The notes: generated by a model not told the origin, from the letters alone. A DNA stretch of 64,000 bases from Adhaeribacter aerolatus (GCF_007991635.1 NZ_BJYS01000018.1:62001-126000), one strand, 5' to 3'; positions 35,283-45,103 are shown, counted from the first letter of the stretch. Translations and numbers: made by a program.

Positions 35283-36433
35283 ATTAGTACTGTTATTCTG
35301 AAATCTACATAATAAATTCAATATTTATATTAACTATTTTATTAAAAGGGCCACCGCTCCAAAACTGCACCTAAAAAGAAAAGGTTTGGTTCTTCTTTGA
35401 AAAAAGGAGGGTTGATGAATTTGCAGCGGCATTTTGCAGCAGTTGAGGATTGTAGGGTACCCGGGCGTTGCTGACACCTGCTAAATTATGTTCTAATTTT
35501 AATATTGTGTGGTGTGCTGGCAGATTGTTCGGACTAGGAAGAGATAGTGGATTAAGGGAAAGACAAAGAAGATTTTCTTCGAAATGAGTTGGGGCTTAAG
35601 CTGGCCAACGGCATTCCTTCCCAAGATACGCTTGTATAAAAAGGAAATGATTACCAAAAATGAAAGAGGAAGGTATACCTCTCTATTGTTCCTTCCCGAA
35701 AGTTAGCCCTAAGCCCACCGTAATTTTCGCTTAACCGGACAGCGCTTATAGGTTTGAAACTAGCAGCTTATTAAACCAGATTATGTAATGCAAGGTTTTG
35801 TTTTATAATAAGATAGGCTAAACATAACACTTATAGTTATGTAGCGGCTTCGGGTTTAATATTTTACTTCAATTATTAAGTTTGTTCAATTTTCCTTCTT
35901 TATTGTCAGCAATTACTCCTGTCTCAAAAGAAAACCAATTTCTTGCCTTGGCTTTTATAAGAATAAGATGGTTAACGGGTAGCGGTAGTTAATGACTGCA
36001 ACTTTTACTAAATGCTGTTTACAACTAAAAAACCTCTTTATATCCTAAATTGATTATTACTGCAACGAAATAGGGGTTGGTATTACGGCTAACCTGTTTT
36101 ATGACAAAGTAATCCTTCCTAATAATAGAAATAGGGTGCAATAATAATTTTTACTCTAAAGTTAATCTTGTATTTTAATAGATAATAATATTAATTTAAC
36201 AAGTATATAGGAGTATAGAAGAAGGCTAATTGTTGTGTGTAAAGCAAGAATAATGCAAATGCCTTATTAAGTTTTTTGCTTGGCTTATTTTGTAAAATAG
36301 AACCTGAATATTAAAATAGGTTCATCTTTTAGAAAAATCTATCCTATCTTTAAGAGAAATTCTTATTTTAATTGTCTAAGCTAATAGATAATTATAGAAT
36401 GCATTATACCAATATATTTGAAAAATTATACTT
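35283..36433. other. Long AT-rich intergenic region
   Basis: 1,151 bases with no coding-like frame. It holds repeat copy B (35652-35755). The rest is AT-rich. Large size relative to other gaps suggests a lost gene or an insertion remnant, but no gene fragment could be recognised. Confidence 0.5.
35652..35755 (+). repeat. Divergent direct repeat, copy B (flanking the DUF885 gene)
   Basis: See copy A (33060-33175). Shared blocks in order: TACCAAAAATGA, CTCTCTAT, AGCCCTAAGCCCA, TTCGCTTAA, ACAGCGCTTAT. Confidence 0.5.
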
Positions 36434-38950
36434 ATGAGATTAAAAGCATGCCTTATCATTATTCTTTTACAGATAATCTTAGGACTTCAAGCACAAGCTC
36501 AAAAACGTATCATGACCTTGGGCAACTCCATTACCCAATCTAACAGCAGTTACAAAAGCTATCGTTATCCTCTCTGGAAAAAGCTGGTTGATGCCAGGAT
36601 GAGTTTTGATTTGGTGGGATCCATGCGTGGCCATCACTTGGGCAACCCTGCCTGGCCAACCCATAACGGCTTGTCCTTCGACCAGGACCACGAGGGACAC
36701 TGGGGTTGGCGGGCAGATGAAATTGTTAATGGCAGGAGCGGTTTAGGCAAGCTTTCAGACTGGTTACAAGGTTATACGCCAGATATTGTACTGTTGCATT
36801 TGGGAACCAATGATTTATACCAAGGACAAGGCGTTTCTTCTACATTGGCGGACATCCGCCAGGTGGTTGGAATTATTCGGGCAAAGAACCCCAAAGTAGT
36901 GGTGCTGCTGGCCAAACTAATTCCAGTCGCTTCGCTTCACCAGGGGAAAGCAGCCATAGAGGCTTATAACCTCCAGGTGCCGGGGCTGGCCCAGGAATTG
37001 CACCGGTTAGAGTCACCGGTTATTCTGGTGGATCAATTCAGCGGCTACAATGCAAGCCTGGATAACTACGATGGAATGCACCCCAACGCCCACGGAGAAG
37101 AAAAAATGGCAACCAAATGGTTTCAGGCCTTACAGCCTTTTTTTAATTCCTCCTCCTGTCCGCAGGCGCCTCTGGTTACTTCTAAATCCCATTGCGGACC
37201 TGGAAGTGTTACGCTTTCGGCTTCCGGTGCATCTTCAACTGGCTCTTACCGGTGGTATACGAGCAGTTCGGGGGGAACACCTATCTCCAATTTAACTTCA
37301 GCTACCTATACCACCCCCGTGCTTACGGCTACCACCACCTATTATGTATCGGTGGTTAATAATGGTTGTGAGAGTCCCCGGGTGCCGGTAGTAGCTACTA
37401 TCCATCCTAAACCGGCTGTTGTGGTTACGGCCAGTGCTCAAACCATTACGGCGGGTGGTTCTACCACTTTAACGGCTTCCGGCGCGAACACTTACTCCTG
37501 GTCGCCGGCTACGGGTTTAAGTAGTGTAAACGGAACTTCTGTTACTGCCAAACCAAGCAGCACTACTACTTATACGGTTACCGGGGCAGGTGCCAATGGT
37601 TGTACCAGTATTGCTACAATTACTATTACGGTAAATAATACCGGTTTGCAAAGCCAAACCATCACCTTTCCGTCTATTCAGAATAAGATTTACGGCGATG
37701 CCCCTTTTAACTTAAATGCTACTTCCAGTTCAGGTTTACATGTATCCTATAATATTGTATCTGGGCCGGCTACTGTTTCCGGCAAAACCTTAACTATAAC
37801 CGGCCCTGGAACAGTTTCGGTTCGTGCTTATCATCCGGGGAATGACCAGTATTCAGCGGCTACTCCGGTCGTACAAAGTTTTAGTATAACAACTTCTGCT
37901 AAGCACAACCAGACTATCACCTTTGCCCCAATTCATTCCAAAACTTACGGGGAGGCCCCCTTTACCATTAGCGCCACTACTACCTCTGGTCTGCCGGTAA
38001 GTTTTAGTATTTTATCCGGCCCGGCTACTGTATATGGTAACACCATAACTTTAACCGGTGTGGGAGTAGTAACCGTAAAGGCCTTCCAGGCAGGAAATAA
38101 CTACTTCAATTCGGCGTCAGCCCAAAGTAGTTTTAATGTTCAAAGTGCCGGGACCACCTATTCCGGTTGCAGTTTAGCCCTTACCAGTAGCGTTACCCAG
38201 GCGGAATCGTGGTACGGTATGTGGGGAGCAGCTACGGGAGCGGGAGCTATCGATTTATCTGTTACCCACGGTACAGCCCCATTTACCTATAAATGGAGTA
38301 ACGGCTCTACTTCCCAGGATTTAGTTGCAGTAGCACCAGGTCAGTTTGCCGTAACCGTTACCGATGCGAAGGGCTGCACCGCAAAAACTACGGTATACGT
38401 AGGCCGCAAAAATGACCCACTGCGTTTATCAGCTTCCCACCTTAATGCTTCCTCTACCTCCAGCCGGGATGCTTCAATAAATATAAGTGTACTTGGAGGA
38501 ATAGGGCCCTATAACTACCGCTGGAATAATGGCGCTACTACGGAAGACTTAACCGGTATAGCCGCCGGTCAGTACACAATAACTGTTACCGATGCTTTTG
38601 GCCAGAAAGCTAGTATGGCAGTTAATATTCTAGCACCAGGTATAGCGCTGGCTACAACTAAAAAGCCGGTTCAATTAGAAGAGCAAGTAATAAAAGATAC
38701 TGGTTTAACGGTTTATCCAAATCCTGCCAAAGGCAAGGTAACGGCTACCTTTAGCTTGAAAGCGGCTGGTACTTATAGCCTGGAGTTGTATGATGTACGG
38801 GGAATGAAAGTGAAAACAATCTCCTCCGGACAATCCTCTGGTAGTAAATCCTTAGAGGTAGATTTGTCTGGATATACCACAGGTGTTTATTTCTTTAAAT
38901 TAACAACCGACATAGGGGTATCTTCCAGCAGAGTGCTAATTGAGCGCTAG
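36434..38950 (+). CDS. Secreted SGNH/GDSL hydrolase with Ig-like, MBG-like and SprB-like repeats and T9SS sorting domain
   Basis: An 838-residue secreted protein. The signal peptide is followed by an SGNH hydrolase (about residues 24-238): IMTLGNSITQ with Ser32, LHLGTNDL (Gly124-Asp127) and DGMHPNAHG with the Asp/His pair near 213-216. Then come Ig/PKD-like domains (about 245-400), two MBG-like repeats (about 410-570; QTITFPSIQNKIYGDAPF and QTITFAPIHSKTYGEAPF), two SprB-like repeats (about 595-735; FTYKWSNGSTSQDL and YNYRWNNGATTEDL), and a T9SS type A sorting tail (about 755-838; LTVYPNPAKGKVT). It should act at the cell surface or be released, likely removing acyl groups from a polysaccharide. 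The substrate is unknown. Confidence 0.9.
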   Translation: MRLKACLIIILLQIILGLQAQAQKRIMTLGNSITQSNSSYKSYRYPLWKKLVDARMSFDLVGSMRGHHLGNPAWPTHNGLSFDQDHEGHWGWRADEIVNGRSGLGKLSDWLQGYTPDIVLLHLGTNDLYQGQGVSSTLADIRQVVGIIRAKNPKVVVLLAKLIPVASLHQGKAAIEAYNLQVPGLAQELHRLESPVILVDQFSGYNASLDNYDGMHPNAHGEEKMATKWFQALQPFFNSSSCPQAPLVTSKSHCGPGSVTLSASGASSTGSYRWYTSSSGGTPISNLTSATYTTPVLTATTTYYVSVVNNGCESPRVPVVATIHPKPAVVVTASAQTITAGGSTTLTASGANTYSWSPATGLSSVNGTSVTAKPSSTTTYTVTGAGANGCTSIATITITVNNTGLQSQTITFPSIQNKIYGDAPFNLNATSSSGLHVSYNIVSGPATVSGKTLTITGPGTVSVRAYHPGNDQYSAATPVVQSFSITTSAKHNQTITFAPIHSKTYGEAPFTISATTTSGLPVSFSILSGPATVYGNTITLTGVGVVTVKAFQAGNNYFNSASAQSSFNVQSAGTTYSGCSLALTSSVTQAESWYGMWGAATGAGAIDLSVTHGTAPFTYKWSNGSTSQDLVAVAPGQFAVTVTDAKGCTAKTTVYVGRKNDPLRLSASHLNASSTSSRDASINISVLGGIGPYNYRWNNGATTEDLTGIAAGQYTITVTDAFGQKASMAVNILAPGIALATTKKPVQLEEQVIKDTGLTVYPNPAKGKVTATFSLKAAGTYSLELYDVRGMKVKTISSGQSSGSKSLEVDLSGYTTGVYFFKLTTDIGVSSSRVLIER

Positions 38951-39544
38951 GTTTAGGAAATATTTTGTTAACGATGTAGCTTAAACGCGAGATATCCCGA
39001 ATTAAGTACTGGGAAGAAACCACAAAAAAGCGCCCTAAGATTATTTCTGGGGCGCTTTTTTATTCTTGTACCTATACTTGCCAGTAAGGCCTTCCAGGTG
39101 GTTGCTATTGGGCTTCCTGCCAAAAAGCTAATCTTCTGAATCCTTATTCCCGCCGCAGTACGCTTATAAGCCTAAGAAACAATTATTAAGAAGGCCGTTT
39201 TGCAGCAAAAGAGGAAATTATTAATCGGCAGCTTATTATGCAGGATAACTTTATTTATAAAAGGTCCTCTTAAAGCAAAACCCTGTTTATTAGGATGTAT
39301 GCGTGGTATAGCTGTTATAAAAGTATGCTGAATCAGGAAAATATTTCAACCTTTTAAAATTTTAATCGTTAAATCTTTGGTATATACATAATATATATAA
39401 TATATTTAATTAATTTGTATCATGTACAAGTTTAACTTCTTACGGATTGTTAGATAAAATAAAATTTTTCCAGGATGATTTTAATTGGCCTGAATTTATT
39501 TTTAATAACTTAAATCCGTATTTTTATTATTTACCAGCAGTTTA
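38951..39544. other. Intergenic with a terminator
   Basis: 594 bases; a strong terminator near the start (39024-39061), then AT-rich sequence with TATATA-rich runs at about 39380-39410. No gene seen. Confidence 0.5.
39024..39061 (+). terminator. Rho-independent terminator of the GDSL/T9SS gene
   Basis: AAAAAAGCGCCC pairs with GGGCGCTTTTTT around an A/T-rich loop. A strong, symmetrical hairpin. Confidence 0.85.
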
Positions 39545-40702
39545 ATGAATATTATTTATACCAGAAATCATGTAAAAGCTTTAGATGGCCTACGTGGTAT
39601 TGCTGTAATATTAGTGGTACTGTACCACTGCTTTAATTTCAATAGCCTTCATATAATTACAAAAATAGGTTGGATAGGGGTAGATTTATTTTTTGTGTTA
39701 TCTGGTTTCTTAATAACCGGTATTTTGCTCGATACAAAGCATGAGGAAAACTCTTTCCGGAATTTTATTGGCCGGCGGACCTTACGCATATTTCCCTTAT
39801 ATTATTTTATCATTTTTCTTTTTTTTCTATTTACCAGGCTTACCTCTATTCCCCATTTCGAATTATTAATGGATAATCAGATTTATTTCTGGACCTATAC
39901 GCAAAATCTGTTCTTCGCCATAGAAGGCTGGCCCAAAGGCAGCGAACATTTAAACCACTTCTGGTCCTTGGCCATTGAAGAACAATTTTATTTATTCTGG
40001 CCGGCCTTAATTCTAACGGTTAATCAAAAAAATGTGCTGCGGGTTTCCTTCTTTTTAATTCTAATCTGTATTGTTTTACGTAACCTGATACCGCTTTATC
40101 CCTTTTCGTATGTATTTACTTTAACCCGAATGGATGGCCTACTAGCGGGAGGAATTCTGGCTATTTTAATCAGAGAAAATGTCAGGCTGTTGGAGAGAAT
40201 AATACCAGCCTTATTGGCAATTTCCTTTCTGGCTATTCTGTCTATTTATTTGTTTACGCATAGCTTTGCCGATAATAACCCCTTATTTATTAAAATAGGC
40301 TATACGCTATTTGATGTATTCTTTGGCTCAATTATAATTATTCTCTTTAGTACTGGTAAATTTGGCACTAGTTTAAGGCATAATCTGGAACGTAAGTTTT
40401 TATTATTTTTCGGGAAGTATTCTTACGGAATTTACGTTTATCACTGGATATTATTCTGCTTTCTTAATCCACGGCTTCTAAACTTTTATAGTAAATTAAA
40501 GATTCCATTCATAGACCCTCAAATTCTGGCTGCCTTAACCTGTACTCTTTTAGCAATTGGGGTTAGTTATTTAAGTTATAACTTATTCGAAAAACAGTTT
40601 CTGAAACTTAAAAAATATTTTTCCTATTCTAAAGAAGTTACAATGCCTGCCGTTGCTACTGCTTCAATCGGCGATTCCGTACTTCAGTCATATGAAAAGT
40701 AA
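39545..40702 (+). CDS. Acyltransferase 3 (OafA-like) family membrane protein
   Basis: A 385-residue membrane protein with about ten transmembrane helices. It starts with the family motif VKALDGLRGIAVILVVLYHCF and has GVDLFFVLSGFLITGIL and GRRTLRIFPLYYF (RxxR-like motif), plus the HFWSLAIEEQFYLFWP block. It transfers acyl (often acetyl) groups from the cytoplasm to surface glycans. The target here is unknown; no polysaccharide synthesis genes are adjacent. Confidence 0.9.
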   Translation: MNIIYTRNHVKALDGLRGIAVILVVLYHCFNFNSLHIITKIGWIGVDLFFVLSGFLITGILLDTKHEENSFRNFIGRRTLRIFPLYYFIIFLFFLFTRLTSIPHFELLMDNQIYFWTYTQNLFFAIEGWPKGSEHLNHFWSLAIEEQFYLFWPALILTVNQKNVLRVSFFLILICIVLRNLIPLYPFSYVFTLTRMDGLLAGGILAILIRENVRLLERIIPALLAISFLAILSIYLFTHSFADNNPLFIKIGYTLFDVFFGSIIIILFSTGKFGTSLRHNLERKFLLFFGKYSYGIYVYHWILFCFLNPRLLNFYSKLKIPFIDPQILAALTCTLLAIGVSYLSYNLFEKQFLKLKKYFSYSKEVTMPAVATASIGDSVLQSYEK

Positions 40703-41090
40703 GAAAGCCTGGGCTATTGACCCGCTGCTTAATTTTGGTATGATCTGGTTTATTCATTCCACTGTTAGTCTTGTTTGAGGTTTGGGTAGTCCTAAAATAG
40801 ACTGCCCAAAGCATTTTAGAAAAGCGCTAATAAGGAGGGCAAAAAAGACCTGGCAGCATCAGGTCTTTTTTGTTGAACTTCCATCTTAAATATTCATTTC
40901 AAAAAAACAGCCTGTAATTATTGAATTCTGAGATGAGTATAGCAGACTTTACAATTAGTAACTGATAAGCCTAGCTTAACCAGGCTCGTTCAAGATTGGG
41001 TATTCTGCGTTATTGCTAAACCAAGGTATTCCTTTAAAAATAGCCATTTGCTTTTCACCTCCCGCAATGAATCCGTTGAAGTTACTATTT
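40703..41090. other. Intergenic with a terminator
   Basis: 388 bases between convergent genes. A strong terminator at 40841-40871. Nothing else recognised. Confidence 0.5.
40841..40871 (+). terminator. Rho-independent terminator of the acyltransferase gene
   Basis: AAAAAAGACCTG (40841-40852), 7-base loop, CAGGTCTTTTTT (40860-40871). Perfect stem with a T run, near-symmetrical, so it can also serve the convergent minus-strand gene. Confidence 0.9.
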
Positions 41091-42011
41091 TTAGGGCATG
41101 TTCTTTTTTTCAATGCGCCAGTTTGGGTTTTGAGCAAGGCCTGCCGGTTCCCCGGTGAACATCTTGCCGGCCTTACGGTCGCCTTTCAGTTGCCATTGGT
41201 ACCAGGCGGTGGCCACCTTGGCAAATTCACCGCCGTGCGGCTGGCTGTAAGTGCCGCCATGTCCCACATCCATATTAGCCATGAAAACCGGTACATGATT
41301 AATTCTTTTGTAATCGTCCATGCCGTTGTTATAAGCAATGTCCTTTTCTCCACCTAGCATATAGAGCGTGGGTGTATGTATTTTGGAAAGATTTTCTTTC
41401 GTCAGGTTCGGCATGGCACTCCTCCCATTACCGGGCGTATTAAAAATGCCACTATTACAAACTACCACAGTGCTCACCCGCGGATCCGAAGCCACTTCTA
41501 AGGTTTGCAAACCACCGCAAGACATGCCACTTACCGCTATCTTCTTCACATCAATTCTATGGTAATACGGACTTTTTTTGTTTCCATTCTGCGCTATTGC
41601 CCAATCAATGGCATCAATAAGCTGCGAAGAGGTTGATTTTCCGCCGCCTTTTTCCCCTTCCTGCGGCATTGGACCGATAGCCACCACTAAAAAACCGTGC
41701 GAAGAAACCTCGGACAAAAAATTAACATGTTCCCAGGGAGAATTGGCACAAGCCCCGTTACCCCAGACAATTATTGGTAGTTTTTTGTTTTTTCCAAATG
41801 CACTTAGGTCTTTCGGACGGAAGACAGTATGGGTTGGCAATGTACTTTCAGCTAGCATAATGGCACTATAGGAACCGGTTCCACCATCTTCTACTACCCT
41901 GGCATTGGCTTGCACCGATGTGGCCGGTTGCTGAGCAGATAATGGTAGTGCTTTTATAGCTACAAGCAGGATTATGGCCAATAAGGTAGATACAGTTTGC
42001 TTTTTAAGCAT
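41091..42011 (-). CDS. Secreted alpha/beta hydrolase
   Basis: A 306-residue protein with a signal peptide (TVSTLLAIILLVAIKALPLSAQ). The alpha/beta-hydrolase core shows the oxyanion-region strand KLPIIVWGNGACANSPWEHVNFLSEVSSHGFLVVAIGP, the nucleophile elbow VSGMSCGGLQTLE (Ser in GMSCG), the Asp region LGGEKDIAYNN and the His in VGHGGTYSQPHGGEF. It is of the dienelactone-hydrolase/PET-hydrolase-like shape, but substrate is unknown. It is likely periplasmic or secreted. Confidence 0.85.
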   Translation of the reverse strand: MLKKQTVSTLLAIILLVAIKALPLSAQQPATSVQANARVVEDGGTGSYSAIMLAESTLPTHTVFRPKDLSAFGKNKKLPIIVWGNGACANSPWEHVNFLSEVSSHGFLVVAIGPMPQEGEKGGGKSTSSQLIDAIDWAIAQNGNKKSPYYHRIDVKKIAVSGMSCGGLQTLEVASDPRVSTVVVCNSGIFNTPGNGRSAMPNLTKENLSKIHTPTLYMLGGEKDIAYNNGMDDYKRINHVPVFMANMDVGHGGTYSQPHGGEFAKVATAWYQWQLKGDRKAGKMFTGEPAGLAQNPNWRIEKKNMP

Positions 42012-42611
42012 ACAATTCGTATTTAAAGTTAGCGCGATTAAATATAAGAATCCTGCCCATTTTATTATACAACTTAATAAATTCGGACACCCATTTAGTA
42101 AATATTCTTTCCGTTGAAGATAGTGGTTTAAAAGTAATAGTGTTTATTTTTTGTTTTCGATAGTTGAACATGGGGCGCCAGTGCAAATGATTAATGACCT
42201 TTAAGGGGCAACATCTCATGCAAACCATTGCTCCGGCAGCAAACTAACCCAAACCCGGCACCTATTTAACTTATAGCAATTTCAGGCCTATAAGGAGTAA
42301 CTTCGATAGTATTCAGCTATTTTTAATAATTAGCCCTCTAAGCTAAGAAGGATACTAAATTCCCTTCTGATGCGTTGGTTATAGAGCGAGTTTATAAAAG
42401 GTAAGCCGCTTTAACAAAGTATCTTTAAAATATCCAACTGCACTATTCTTCTAAAGGTAATCAGAAAGGTATGCTGGTGAAGAATTCAGAAAAGACCACC
42501 AAGTTTATTTATTGCTTAGACAAAGCATGAGCCTTAAATCCTACTATTGAGAGAATGCTGTGGCAAAGAAAATTTTTATGGATGCTATGTTAGCTGATAA
42601 ATTACAGAAAT
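42012..42611. other. Intergenic, no recognised feature
   Basis: 600 bases between a minus-strand hydrolase gene and a plus-strand lipoprotein gene. One minus-strand open frame (42004-42228) has no support. Nothing else stood out. Confidence 0.45.
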
Positions 42612-42848
42612 ATGAAATATACAATATTCTTTGCCCTATTGATTCTCGCGGTATCTTCGTGTGATACCATTACAACGGCTGCTACTGATGCCGCCAAAGA
42701 TGTTGCCAATACTGAGTTTGAACGTCATACGGGTATTGATTCAGTATCAACCAGGGTTGGATCACTGGATACGCTTAACGTAGAAGGTGTTATTAAACGT
42801 GAAGTGGGTCGTGAAGTACAAAAACAGGTAGATAATATTTTTCGTTAA
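42612..42848 (+). CDS. Small lipoprotein, unknown function
   Basis: A 78-residue protein with a clear lipoprotein signal (MKYTIFFALLILAVSSCD, lipobox Cys17). The mature part is short and charged (TAATDAAKDVANTEFERHTGIDSVSTRVGSLDTL... EVGREVQKQVDNIFR), probably helical. No family is recognised. Likely anchored in the periplasm or outer membrane. No close neighbour on its strand. Confidence 0.75.
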   Translation: MKYTIFFALLILAVSSCDTITTAATDAAKDVANTEFERHTGIDSVSTRVGSLDTLNVEGVIKREVGREVQKQVDNIFR

Positions 42849-43041
42849 TAAATTGAATGATAATTCATGATAGTTCTGGTTAAGGTGTAAGCGTGAGGTG
42901 TGTTGAAAACAACGGAAAGTTAATTGGTGAACTTGCAAGGAGAAAATAGACAATAGGTCGAACGGCCCTTGTCTGTTTAGTTAAAGATTGTTGCATCTGT
43001 GCTGGGGTAATTCGACAGAGGATACATTCTTCGCTTACGGG

Positions 43042-43740
43042 CTACCCGGGAAAAATAAGATTGGGTTGGTTGGCCACTAGCGGAATGGTGTTCTCCTGCG
43101 GATTTTCGGTGGGGTTGCAGTGATAACCAAATATTTTAAATTGTGATTGATAAGGCTGCAGCATGGTGTAGTGGGCGTGCCCTTTGTTTTGAGAGTCAAA
43201 CGTGATATCGTGGAAAACGGTAGTAGGGCAGGCGGGTAGCGTTTGCAGGTGCTTAAACAAAAAATCGGTTTGACCTAAATCCCCGGAATAAACCAGGCGT
43301 TCATTTTCTTCTTCAAAGATAAAACTATACGTTTGAAATCCTTCCGAATGCAAACCAAAAGTATCCAGTGCCGAGATACCGCTAATATCTTCCAAAGGTG
43401 CAAAATCTACGTATTTGGCTGTATCTTTTAACTGAATAACCAAAAATTCTTCCAGTTGCTTTTTAAACTTTTCGGACTGGTACAGGATGGTAAATTTCCG
43501 GCCATGTTGGTAAAAATATTTATGCAGTAAAATATTAGCCAAACTGCCGCTGTGATCGTTGTGCAGGTGCGTGATCAGAATATAGTCAATCTTAAATAAT
43601 AAATTTAGCGCCAGCAAGCGGGGATAAACGGTAAAGCCCGCATCAATTAAAAAGTTTTTGTTATTAAAATTCAGGATAGCCGCCGAATTAAAATATTGCG
43701 GCTCAAAAGCGCCGCCGGTACCAATAAATTTAATTTCCAT
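43042..43740 (-). CDS. MBL-fold metallo-hydrolase (RNase Z/PhnP-like)
   Basis: A 232-residue metallo-beta-lactamase-fold protein. The start is placed at ATG 43740 (MEIKFIGTGGAFEPQYFNSAAILNF), where the family begins; the frame extends 23 codons upstream without similarity. The metal motif is ITHLHNDHSG (HxHxDH), followed by YSGDLGQTDFLF (Asp) and a distal His in CPTTVFHDITF / GHAHYT. The type resembles phosphonate cyclic phosphodiesterase or RNase Z-like enzymes; the actual substrate is unknown. Confidence 0.85.
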   Translation of the reverse strand: MEIKFIGTGGAFEPQYFNSAAILNFNNKNFLIDAGFTVYPRLLALNLLFKIDYILITHLHNDHSGSLANILLHKYFYQHGRKFTILYQSEKFKKQLEEFLVIQLKDTAKYVDFAPLEDISGISALDTFGLHSEGFQTYSFIFEEENERLVYSGDLGQTDFLFKHLQTLPACPTTVFHDITFDSQNKGHAHYTMLQPYQSQFKIFGYHCNPTENPQENTIPLVANQPNLIFPG

Positions 43741-43835
43741 CTGAATGGGTTTGATTTTTCTGGATGAACGTAAATATTTGCCGGAAGATACGGCGGTCTG
43801 ATTTGTCATTTATTTGCTGAAATTAGGCTGGATAG

Positions 43836-43879
43836 GCACCTCATCCCCCAACCCATTCTCCTCTGGGAGAAGGGGAGCT
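43836..43879. repeat. Palindromic (REP-like) element, left
   Basis: CACCTCATCCCCCAACCC followed by CATTCTCC-TCT-GGGAGAAGGGG forms a stable hairpin. The C-rich lead and the hairpin recall interspersed REP-like elements in bacterial genomes. Confidence 0.5.
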
Positions 43880-44104
43880 CCGGTAACGCTTCTTTTAACG
43901 CAAACGCTTTTAACAGCAGAAGAAATATTGTAATGTCATGTATTATAAGAGCTCTGCAATAAATTAGCCGATGCAGTAAATTCCTTTAAAACAATTTGCA
44001 CATTTATTTCTGCCATCTGAGTACCAGAATTCTTTATTCATTTCATTTATAAGCTTCCTTAAGAAATAAAACAACATTATTCCAAGAACTGAAAGATTAA
44101 TCAA

Positions 44105-44142
44105 AGTCCCTCTCCTTTTTCAGGATAGGGATTTAGGGTGAT
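44105..44142. repeat. Palindromic (REP-like) element, right
   Basis: TCCCTCTCC-TTTTTCA-GGATAGGGA forms a hairpin, followed by TTTAGGGTGATG. On the opposite strand its ATCACCCTAAATCCC tail is similar to the CACCTCATCCCCCAACCC lead of the left element, so the two may be a diverged inverted pair around a 270-base spacer. Confidence 0.45.
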
Positions 44143-44195
44143 GTACCCACGAACCAATGTTTGCCTGGTTCGTTATTTAGGTTAAAATAAATTTT

Positions 44196-44906
44196 ATGGC
44201 ACCAGAAATAACAGCGGCCGCTAGCCCGGCGGAAAAGACCTGGCAAACGCATCTGATTCTGAATAACTTTTATGGTGAACTCGATCTGCGCAAACCCCGG
44301 CGCGACGCGATGCACGAACTTATTTCGACCATGCTTTCGCACCGGACCACCCACGCAAACGAAGAAAAGGCGTATTACCGGATGCGCGAACTGTACCCCA
44401 CCTGGCCCGAAGTAATAACTGCTCCCGTAGAAGATTTGACCAAAGCCTTCGAAACAGCCCAGTATCCCGGCCCTAAAGCTGTAAATATTCAGAAAGCCTT
44501 AAAACTTATCCAGGAAAAAAGCCCGGATTTTTCGCTTCTTTTTTTAGAAGAAATGCCCGTAGAAGAAGCAATGGCCTGGCTGATGAGTTTGCCCGGTGTC
44601 GGTCTGAAAACAGCTACGCTGGTGTTGTTGTTTAATTTTCATAAGCCGGTGCTGCCCGTCGATACGCATGTTTTCCGGGTAAGCCAGCGGGTAGGCTTGA
44701 TTGGGGCCAAAGTAACCGCCGAAAAAGCGCATACGATATTGCTGGAAATGCTGCCACCGGAAGCCCCGGTTTTGTTTAATTTCCATAAGCACCTGTATTG
44801 GCATGGCCAACGTATCTGCACCTGGAAAGCACCAAAATGCGAGGATTGCCCACTGCAGATATTATGTAATTACTACCACGAAGTGCGGCTGAAAGGACTG
44901 GGCTGA
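44196..44906 (+). CDS. Endonuclease III-like DNA glycosylase
   Basis: A 236-residue HhH-GPD DNA repair enzyme. The helix-hairpin-helix is LPGVGLKTATLV with the catalytic Lys, followed by VDTHVFRVSQRVGL with the catalytic Asp. The iron-sulfur cluster motif C-x6-C-x2-C-x5-C is present at the end (CTWKAPKCEDCPLQILC). It removes oxidised pyrimidines. The N-terminus (ELISTMLSHRTTHANEEKAYYRM) has SHRTT where E. coli Nth has SAQATD, so it belongs to a divergent subfamily and the exact lesion range may differ. I therefore do not give the symbol nth. Confidence 0.9.
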   Translation: MAPEITAAASPAEKTWQTHLILNNFYGELDLRKPRRDAMHELISTMLSHRTTHANEEKAYYRMRELYPTWPEVITAPVEDLTKAFETAQYPGPKAVNIQKALKLIQEKSPDFSLLFLEEMPVEEAMAWLMSLPGVGLKTATLVLLFNFHKPVLPVDTHVFRVSQRVGLIGAKVTAEKAHTILLEMLPPEAPVLFNFHKHLYWHGQRICTWKAPKCEDCPLQILCNYYHEVRLKGLG

Positions 44907-45103
44907 GAAAAAGTCTATACCGCTTAAATATGGATAGCCCGATGTAATGGAAAATTTGAATATATCCGGTGAAACGTATACTGTAAAGGTTAAATGCATT
45001 GCTTTGTGCGGATGTTATCTACTGCCTAAAACCAACAGCAAGTAAGGTGGCTTCTTTAATTCGGCTTCGTATAATTATAGGACGATAACAGCCTTTTTAG
45101 CGG

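Larger units (their letters stand above)
43741..44195. other. Intergenic with two palindromic repeats
   Basis: About 455 bases between divergent genes. It carries the hairpin-like repeats at 43836-43879 and 44105-44140. No gene seen. Confidence 0.5.

Noticed and set aside
44196-44906. Calling this gene nth by name
   Set aside because: The catalytic Lys/Asp and FeS cysteines are present but the N-terminal region (SHRTT in place of SAQATD) is divergent, so MutY- or Nth-like subfamily identity is not sure.
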